Assembly: GCA_903885855.1 (NCBI GenBank)
Contig: CAISKG010000322.1
Span: forward strand, 1 to 28,692
DNA: 28,692 nt
Source of the DNA: an uncultured Planctomycetaceae bacterium
Lineage (GTDB): Bacteria; Planctomycetota; Planctomycetia; Pirellulales; UBA1268
Direction of reading: 5' to 3'
The translations under genes and the position numbers were made by a program. Positions 13,820 to 21,200 of the stretch are shown here, piece by piece (the first letter of the stretch is position 1; the number at the start of each line of letters is the position of its first letter). The notes below the pieces were generated by a model that was not told the DNA's origin, made no database searches, and saw only the letters and a list, made by a program, of their open reading frames with translations.

Positions 13820-15673
13820 ATGACCGCCGCCACCGGCCGATCCCCCGTTCAGGCGATCCTCGACGCGCTCCACGCCCGTTACGCCGGCGTCCGCGACGGC
13901 GCGGTCGCGTCGTACATCCCGGAGCTCGCCAAAGCGGATCCCGACCGCTTCGGCATCTGCCTGGCCACCGCCGACGGCCACGTCTACGAGGCCGGCGACA
14001 CCCGGCACGAGTTCACCATCCAGTCGATCTCGAAGCCGTTCGTGTACGGCCTGGCCCTCGACGACCACGGTGCGGAGTTCATGCGCGGCAAGGTGGGCGT
14101 CGAGCCGAGCGGCGACGCCTTCAACGCGATCAGCCTCCACAAGGCCACCGGCCGGCCCGTCAATCCGATGATCAACGCCGGTGCGATCGCCACCACCGGC
14201 CAGGTGAAGGCGGCCACGCCGGAGGAGCGGCTGGCACGCATCCTCGGCATGTTCGCCCGCTACACCGGCCGCCCGATGCGCGTCGATGCGGATGTCTACG
14301 AGTCGGAGAGCCGGACCGGCCACCGCAACCGCGCGATCGGGCACTTGCTGCGCAATTTCGACGTGCTCGAGGACGATCCCACGGCCGCGGTGGACGTCTA
14401 CTTCAGGCAGTGCTCGATCGCCGTCCGCTGCGTCGACCTGGCCGTGATGGGGGCCACCCTCGCCAACCAGGGGATCAACCCCGTCACCGGCGTGCGGGCC
14501 ATCGAGGATGCCAATGTCGAGCACGTCCTGAGCGTGATGGCCTCCTGCGGGATGTACGACTTCTCCGGCGGCTGGATCGACACCGTGGGCATGCCGGCCA
14601 AGAGCGGCGTCGGCGGGGGGGTGTTGGCGGTGCTGCCGGGGCAGCTCGGCATCGGCGTCTTCTCCCCCCGGCTCGACGAGCAGGGCAACAGCGCGCGGGC
14701 GAAGCTGGTGTGCGAGGAGCTGTCGCGGATCTGGCAGCTGCACCAATTCAATCCCCCCTCCAGCCCGCGCTCGAGCCTGCGGCTCTCCTGGACGGCCGCC
14801 GAGCGGGGCTCGACCCGGAGCCGGCACGCCGCCGAGTGCGCCTGCCTGCGGGACGAGGGGGGCCGCATCCGCGTGGTGGAGGTTCAGGGCAATCTCGCCT
14901 TCTCCACGACCGAGTCGGTCGTGCGCGAGATCATGGCGCGGCCCGCCGGCACGCGGGCGGTGATCGTCGATTTCCACCACGCCACCGCCGCCAACGAGGC
15001 CGCGGCACGCTTGTTCGCCACGCTGGCCGCCGGGGTCGCGGCCGACGGCACCGCCATCTTCTTCACCCACGCGCGGCATCTGGCCGACCTGCCGGGAAGG
15101 ATGGCCGCCTCGGGGGAGGCGGGGGGCGACGTCGAGCGCCTGTTCCGTTTCCCCAGCACCGACCAGGCGCTGGAGTGGTGCGAGGACGAGCTGCTCTGCG
15201 AGTGGATGCCGGCGCGATCGGCCTGGGCGGGCGACCTGCGTGGGTTCGAGATCGCCGCCGGGCTCGACGACGCCGAGATCGGAATCCTCGGTCGGCTCTT
15301 GGAGCGCCGGACGTACGCGGAGGGGGATCTGGTCGTCCGGCAGGGCGACGAGGCGGCGGGGCTGTTCCTCGTCACCCGGGGCCGGGTGGGCGTCTGGCTG
15401 GGGGAGCCGGGCGCGGGGGCGCGGGTGGCGAGCTTCTCGGCGGGCACGATGGTGGGCGAACTGGCCTTCATCGACGGTGATCGCCGCTCGGCCAACGTGG
15501 TGGCCGAGGGCACCGTCGAATGCGCCGTCTTCGACGTCGGCGACTTCCGCCGGCTGGCGGAGACGCATCCCAGGATCCACGCCGCCATCCTCCGCAACAT
15601 CGCCGCGGCGCTGGCGACGAAGCTGCGGCGGGCCAACCGGCAGATCAGCGTGCTCGGCGCGCAGGTGCCGTGA
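13820..15673 (+). CDS. glsA: Glutaminase A fused to STAS and cyclic-nucleotide-binding domains
   Basis: 617 residues in three parts. Residues 8 to about 310 are a serine-type glutaminase that hydrolyses glutamine to glutamate and ammonia. The catalytic S-x-x-K is Ser69/Lys72 in TIQSISKPFVYGLAL, with VGVEPSGDAFNAISL, NPMINAGAI and KSGVGGGVLAVLPG also conserved. About 345-455 is a STAS-like domain (VVEVQGNLAFS, AVIVDFHHAT). About 485-610 is a CRP-type cyclic-nucleotide-binding domain with EGDLVVRQGDEAAGLFLV and the phosphate cassette GTMVGELAFIDGDRRSANVV, which keeps the Glu and Arg-Ser expected of a ligand binder. The layout suggests glutaminase activity controlled by a nucleotide. The ATG at 13820 fits where this family begins, although no good ribosome site precedes it. 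No signal peptide is present, so it is cytosolic. Confidence 0.88.
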   Translation: MTAATGRSPVQAILDALHARYAGVRDGAVASYIPELAKADPDRFGICLATADGHVYEAGDTRHEFTIQSISKPFVYGLALDDHGAEFMRGKVGVEPSGDAFNAISLHKATGRPVNPMINAGAIATTGQVKAATPEERLARILGMFARYTGRPMRVDADVYESESRTGHRNRAIGHLLRNFDVLEDDPTAAVDVYFRQCSIAVRCVDLAVMGATLANQGINPVTGVRAIEDANVEHVLSVMASCGMYDFSGGWIDTVGMPAKSGVGGGVLAVLPGQLGIGVFSPRLDEQGNSARAKLVCEELSRIWQLHQFNPPSSPRSSLRLSWTAAERGSTRSRHAAECACLRDEGGRIRVVEVQGNLAFSTTESVVREIMARPAGTRAVIVDFHHATAANEAAARLFATLAAGVAADGTAIFFTHARHLADLPGRMAASGEAGGDVERLFRFPSTDQALEWCEDELLCEWMPARSAWAGDLRGFEIAAGLDDAEIGILGRLLERRTYAEGDLVVRQGDEAAGLFLVTRGRVGVWLGEPGAGARVASFSAGTMVGELAFIDGDRRSANVVAEGTVECAVFDVGDFRRLAETHPRIHAAILRNIAAALATKLRRANRQISVLGAQVP

Positions 15674-15703
15674 GCGCGTCGGTTTCGTCGCGCCGGGGCC
15701 GGC

Positions 15704-16693
15704 TCACCGCGGCGCGGGCAGGGCCGGCTTCTCGGTGGGCACGCCGCCGTCGAGGTCGTAGTCCGGGTCGAAGGCCGTCTCGCTCTGGGCTCCGAGGTAG
15801 TCGACCTGGGCCTCGAGCCACTGGCTCATCGTCGCCTGTCTCGCGTAGCCCAGCAGACGGGCCTCCAGATCGCGGACGATGTCGGGATGCTGCTCGGCCA
15901 GGTTCGTCGTCTCGCCGGGATCCTGCTCGACGTCGAAGAGCTCGGTCTTGCCAGGCAGCGTCGCGACCTTCACGAGCTTGTGGGGCCCCTTGCGGATCGC
16001 CCCCCGGAAGAGCTCGACGTTGATGAGGAGATCGTCGTGCGGCGAGGGGGCCCGCGCTGCGATCGTCGCCGTGGCGTCGCGGCCGTCGAAGGGCTTGTCG
16101 CGATCCCCCCGCCCGCCGACCAGGGCCAGGAGGCTCGGCATGACGTCGACGTGGTGGAGCGGCTCCCGGACCACGGCCGGCCGCAGCCGGCCGGGCCAGT
16201 TGACGATCGCCGGCAGCCTCACGCCCCCCTCTTTCAAGCCTCCCTTGCCTCCGGAGAAGGGAGTGTTCGAGCAGGGGGGCTTGGCACCCGCCTCCTTCGC
16301 ACGCTCGGCCGCGGGGCGGGCACCGGTGGCGAACATGGCACTCGTGGGGCCTCCGTTGTCGGACGTGAAGAAGATCAGCGTGTCGTCACGCATGTTCTTT
16401 CGCTCGAGCGCCGCCACGATCCGCCCCACCTGCCGGTCGAGGGAGGTGATCATGGCCGCGTAGGTGCGATGCTGCGGATCGGGGAACAGCTCGCGGTAGG
16501 CGTCGATCTCCTCCTGGGGCGCCTGGTAGGGGGCGTGGGCGGCCAGCGACGCGACGTAGAGAAACAGCGGCCGCGCCGTGTAGTCGGCGAGGATGATCAC
16601 GATGTTGGGCCGCTCGGCGGCGGCCTGCGGCACGAAAAGCAGGGCGGCAGCCAGACTGGCCCACTCGAGCATCGATCGGCGTCGTCGGGTCAT
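15704..16693 (-). pseudogene. Arylsulfatase with internal deletion of the catalytic region
   Basis: The 329-residue frame begins with a signal peptide (1-26) and the first sulfatase strand RPNIVIILAD at 28-37. It then jumps straight to YTARPLFLYVASLAAHAPYQAP, which in intact arylsulfatases lies roughly 150 residues later. The missing block contains the second metal-binding Asp, the C-x-P-S/T-R formylglycine motif and the G-K-W-H region. The rest is well preserved: FTSDNGG, GGKGGLKEGGVRLPAIVNWPG, HVDVMPSLLAL, KTELFDVEQDPGETTNLAE. Usual length is 450-500. The deletion is in frame, so a stable but inactive protein could still be made. GAGGGG lies five bases before the ATG at 16693. It converges with the glutaminase gene 30 bp away and could also reflect an assembly deletion. 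Confidence 0.8.
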
Positions 16694-17033
16694 CGCGTCC
16701 CCTCGGGATGTCGGGGCGGTGGCACGGCGAGCGGATGTCGACGGTAGCGCGGTCGCTCCGCTTCCCCGGTGTCCCCAAGGGCCCGCCGGCGGGCGCGACG
16801 ATAGCGGAAGGCCCCGCCGCCCACAATCGGCCGCGCGGCTCGCTTCAGGGCACCGTTCCGATGCGTCGCTTTCCGCTGGTGGAATCGCGTCGAGCGACGT
16901 CGGCTGGCCCCGCCGGCGCTTGGCAGGATTCGCCTCCGGGGGCTACGCTCGGCTCGTCATGCGCGGCCCGGGAAATGCCCGGACGGGGCCCGCGTCGGGG
17001 GGACTCGCGCCCGGGCTCCCGGAGGTTGATCTC
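16694..17033. other. Divergent intergenic region between deleted sulfatase and PEP-CTERM-like gene
   Basis: 340 bp without a convincing gene. It should hold promoters for both flanking genes. On the plus strand TTGGCA and TACGCT occur 18 bp apart near its right end, and GGAGG at 17021-17025 serves the GTG at 17034. I see no RNA gene, riboswitch or repeat here. Confidence 0.5.
16920..16949 (+). promoter_or_regulatory. Candidate sigma70-like promoter of PEP-CTERM-like gene
   Basis: TTGGCA (16920-16925) and TACGCT (16944-16949) are separated by 18 bp, about 85 bp upstream of the GTG start. The -10 lies in GGCTACGCT, similar to the block before the genes at 5122 and 12978. Confidence 0.35.
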
Positions 17034-18098
17034 GTGAAGGCGTTCCGCCGATGCATGGCCCCGGCCGTCCTGGCCCTCGGGCTCCTCGCAGTGCCGCCGA
17101 CCGGCGCGCCCGCGGTGACGATCGATTGGGTGACCGTGGGCGATCCGGGGAATGCCGCCGACACCTCCACCTACGGCGCCGTGGGAAGCGTCTACCGCGT
17201 CGGCCGGCACGAGGTGACGATCCGGCAGTACGCCGACTTCCTCAACGCCGTGGCGCGGAGCGACCCCCACGCGCTCTACAACACGGCGATGGGCTCCGAC
17301 GTGAACGTCGCCGGCATCACGCGGACCGGAACGAGCGGGGCGTACTCCTACGGCGTCATCGACAACGGCGGCTCGAGCGCCAACCGCCCGATCGCCTACG
17401 TGAGCTGGTTCGACGCCGCCCGCTTCGCCAACTGGATGGAGAACGGCCAGGGCAACGGCGACACCGAAACCGGCGCCTACACGCTGAACGGGGCCACCAG
17501 CGGCGCCGCCGTCGCCAAGAACCCCGGAGCGACGTTCTTCGTGCCGTCGGAGGACGAGTGGTACAAGGCGGCCTTCTACTCGGCCGCGAAAGCGGGCCCC
17601 GGGACGCCCGGCTACTGGACCTACGCCACGCAGAGTGACGCCGTTCCGGGGAACACCGTCGGTGCCGGGGCGAATCAGGTGAACTACTACATCGGCGCGT
17701 ACCCCAACGGGGCGTACGCGACGGGGGGCGGAACCTACACCCCGAGCCAGAACTACCTCACCGACGTCGGGGCCTACACCGGCAGCGCGTCGTTCTACGG
17801 CACGTTCGACCAGAGCGGCGGCGTGTACGAGTGGAACGACCTCGATGGGTCGGCTGGCTCGACCCGCGGGCTCCGCGGCGGCAGCTGGTACAACGGCGGC
17901 GCCAACGGCGTGTCGACCACCGAGCGCCTCCTCTACGATCCCGCGAGCGAGATCGGTTACATCGGCTTCCGCCTGGCGAGCACGGCCCCCGAGCTCGATC
18001 CCGCCGGTGTCAGCGCGGTGCTCGCGCTGGTCGGCGGCATGTTCGGGCTCGTGGAGCGGCGTCGCCGCGGGTCGACCATGGGCGAACGCGGTGCCTGA
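17034..18098 (+). CDS. Secreted FGE-sulfatase-fold protein with PEP-CTERM-like tail
   Basis: 354 residues with a signal peptide (about 1-28), an FGE-sulfatase (SUMF1) fold domain (about 30-315) and a C-terminal sorting signal. Fold markers are YRVGRHEVTIRQYADFLNAV, RPIAYVSWFDAARFANWM, FVPSEDEWYKAAFY, GGVYEWNDL and RGLRGGSWYNGG. The two active-site cysteines that true formylglycine-generating enzymes carry after the GGSW block are absent; the only Cys lies in the signal region. So it should not activate the sulfatases nearby and is better read as a surface or lectin-like structural protein. The tail starts Pro319-Glu-Leu-Asp-Pro, then a hydrophobic span and ERRRR, a variant PEP-CTERM signal of the kind seen in planctomycetes. 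GTG at 17034 is chosen because GGAGG lies eight bases upstream. Confidence 0.85.
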   Translation: MKAFRRCMAPAVLALGLLAVPPTGAPAVTIDWVTVGDPGNAADTSTYGAVGSVYRVGRHEVTIRQYADFLNAVARSDPHALYNTAMGSDVNVAGITRTGTSGAYSYGVIDNGGSSANRPIAYVSWFDAARFANWMENGQGNGDTETGAYTLNGATSGAAVAKNPGATFFVPSEDEWYKAAFYSAAKAGPGTPGYWTYATQSDAVPGNTVGAGANQVNYYIGAYPNGAYATGGGTYTPSQNYLTDVGAYTGSASFYGTFDQSGGVYEWNDLDGSAGSTRGLRGGSWYNGGANGVSTTERLLYDPASEIGYIGFRLASTAPELDPAGVSAVLALVGGMFGLVERRRRGSTMGERGA

Positions 18099-18209
18099 TC
18101 GATTCGGACGCGTTCCGGCATCCCGAATGCCAGCGCGCCGACCCGGCGGCTCGCGCCGGATGGCGGAGCCCGCCGTGGTGACGCCGCCGATGCCCGCGAC
18201 GACGGTCGA

Positions 18210-21200
18210 TCAGACGATCGTGATCGAGCCGTCCACGAACTGGAACACGTAGTTGCCCCCCTTCTTGCCGGTCGTGGTGAGAAGGGAAAGCGTGCCCTGG
18301 CTGATCGAGATGGCGTACACGCCCGGCAGGCTGGTCTGCGTCGCGGTGGTCGTCCGCACCGGGAGGCCGGAGTAGGTGTTGACGGCCGTGTCGCCCGTCG
18401 CCAGGCCGGTGATGGTGTAGGTCAGCGACGGGATCGCGGCGCCCCGGGCGATCGTGAAGCTGTTGGCCTTCACGACGAGCGTGGCGTGGGTGATGTCGGC
18501 GGAGAGCGTCGGCTGGACGAGCGTGTAATTGGCGATGCTCGCGCCCCCGCTGGCGGCGATCTTGTAGCCGGTGGTGGTCACGGCGATGCCGGTGCCCACG
18601 CCCGCCTGGGCGAACTTGTACAGGGGCGTGCCGCCGAGCGTGATCGCCTCGCCGGCCACCACGTTCTGGAGCGTGGCGGTGCCGCTCGCGGTGGCGGTCG
18701 TGGAATTGTTGTAGGTCTTGTTGTCGGCCGTGAGGCCACTGATCGTGATCTGCCGCTTGGCGATCATCGCCGTCACGCCGGTGGGCTGGGTGACCTTGTA
18801 GTTGGCCGCATCGACACCCTCGAGCGTGTAGCCGGTGACGGTCACCGGCTTCGGGGTGACGGCCGCCGCCGCAGTGGCCATCCTGCCGGTCGGCCCGGTC
18901 GCGCCGAGCGCGACGGTGCCGGCGGCGACGTCCCCGGGCAAGAGGCCGATCGCCGTGCCGCCGACGAGCTGCACGGCGGTGGTGCCGTCGTAGGTGCGGC
19001 CGACGGCGGTGACGCCGGTGATCGTGACCGCGGCCTGCGTGATCGTCGCCTTCACCGTCGGTGCGATCACGGAGTAGTTCGAGGTCGGGGCGGTGAAGCC
19101 GTCGATGGTCACGGTCTTGAGGGTGCCGGCGTTCTTGTCGGCGAAGCTCGCCACCGGCGAGCCCGACACCGGCGTGCCGGCGAGCCCGTCGGCGGTCAGC
19201 AGGCCGCTGTAGGCCGGGGTGCCGGTGAACGAAGCGGCCGTGGTGCCGTCGTAGACCCGGCTGACGCCGACGAGGCCGGTGATCGTCAGGGGCTTCGGCG
19301 TGATGCTACCGGGCGTCGGCGTCGGCTGGGCCGCGAGCACGTAGTTGGCAAGCGACGCGCCGGTGATCGAGAAGCCGGTGGCGGTGATCGGCTTGTCGGT
19401 GCCGGCGTTGCCGTCGGCGAAGGTCGCGGTGCCGGCCCTGACGGCGAGCGTGTCGCCAGCGAGGACACCCGACAGGGTGGGGGTGCCGGTGACGGTGGCG
19501 GTCTTGACCGTCGCCCCGCTGTAGACGCGCGACCCGCCGCTCAGGCCGGTGATCGTGACCGGGGCCTTGGTGATCGTGGCCTTCGCGGTCGGCTGGGTGA
19601 CGCTGTAGTTGGCGGTCGGGGCGGTGAAGCCGGCGATGATCACGGTCTTGAGCGTGCCTGCGTTTTTGTCGGCGAAGGTCGCCGTCGGGCTGCCCGACAC
19701 CGCCGTGGCGGCGAGGCCGTCGGCGGCCACCAGGCCGACGTAGGCCGGCGAGCCGCCGAGCGTCGCGGCGGTCGTGCCGTCGTAGACCCGGTTGACGCCG
19801 ACGACGCCGGTGATCGTGAGGGCCTTGGGGGTGACCGACCCGGGCGTCGGCGCGGGTTGGGCCACGAGCTGGTAGTTGACCGACGCCGCGCCGCCGATGC
19901 CGAAGCCGGCTGCGGTGATCGGCTTGTTCACGCCGGCGTTGCCGTCGGCGAAGGCGTAGGTGCCGGCGGTGATGGTCAGGGCGTCGCCAGCGAAGACGCC
20001 GGAGAGGGTGGGGGTCCCGGTGACGGTGGCGGTCTTGACGGCCGCACCGGCGTAGACCCGCGATCCGCCGCTCAGGCCGGTGATCGTCACCGGGGCCCGG
20101 GTGATGGTGACCGCCAGCCCCGTGGGCTGCGACACCGAATAATTGGCAGCCGAGGCGCCACCGAGCGCGACGCCCGTGACGACCACCGGCTTGGCGGTGC
20201 CGACGCCGACGCTCGTCATGGTGCCGACAGGTGCACCGGCGATGGTCACGGCGTCCCCCGCGATCATGTTCACGAGGCTTGCGGACGAGGTGTCGACGGC
20301 CACGAGCGCGGTGCGGTCGTACGTCCGGTCGACGGCCACGGCCCCGGCGATCGTCAGGGGTCGGACGGTGATCGCCGTGGTGAGGCCGGCAGGCTGGGCG
20401 AGCTCGTAATTGGTGGCGCTCGCGCCGGCGATGGTGTAGCCGGTGACGGTGACGGGCAGGTTCGTGCCGACGTTCGGGCTGGCGACGGTGCCCGCGGCAC
20501 CGGCGGCGCTGAGGGTGACCGTGTCGCCGGCGACGATGTTGGACAGGCTGCCGCCGCTCACGGAGACCGCCGTCGAGGCGTCGTAGATCCGGGTCGCGGC
20601 GGCCTTGGCGCCCGTCACCGACGCGACGCGCTTCGTGATGGTGGCCACGAGCGTGGGGTCGACGACGGTGTAATTGGCCGACGGGGCGGCGTAGCCGGTG
20701 ACGGTCACCGGCTTGTCGGCGCCGGCGTTGGCGTCGGCGAACGTGGCGACGGGGGTGCCCTCGACGACGGTGAACGTGTCCGCGTCCTCGCCGACGAGGC
20801 CGACGTAGCCCGGAGTGCCGGTGACGCTGGCCTCGAGGGTGCCGTCGTACGCGCGGCTCGTCGCCGTGAGGCCGGCGATGGTGAGCGCCTTCGGGCTCAC
20901 CGTGCTCGCGGGGATCGCCACGGTCGTCGATGACGCCCCGACGGAGGCGAGGCTCACGACGCCCGAATGGGTGCCCGCCGCGGTCGTCGCCGCCAGGCGG
21001 ACCGACAGCGTGCCTCCACTCGAGGGGAAGGTCGCGGTGGGGCCGAAGGTGGTGCCGTCGCTCGAGACCTCGAAGCTCTCGGGCGCCGTGGCCGTGATCA
21101 GCGCGTCGAGGAGCGAGCCCGACACCACGATCTGCGTCGTGCCCGAGGCGGTCCCATAGGTCGTGGAGACGCCCGCGAGCGAACCCGTCACACCGATCGC

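Noticed and set aside
15674..15703. Rho-independent terminator between convergent glutaminase and sulfatase genes
   Set aside because: The 30-bp gap holds no clear stem followed by a T run.
17034..18098. Functional formylglycine-generating enzyme for the sulfatases
   Set aside because: The two catalytic cysteines after the GGSW block are missing and the protein is secreted with a sorting tail.
18099..18209. Terminator between the converging PEP-CTERM-like and giant protein genes
   Set aside because: Only a five-base GGCAT/ATGCC stem is seen and no T run; too weak to call.
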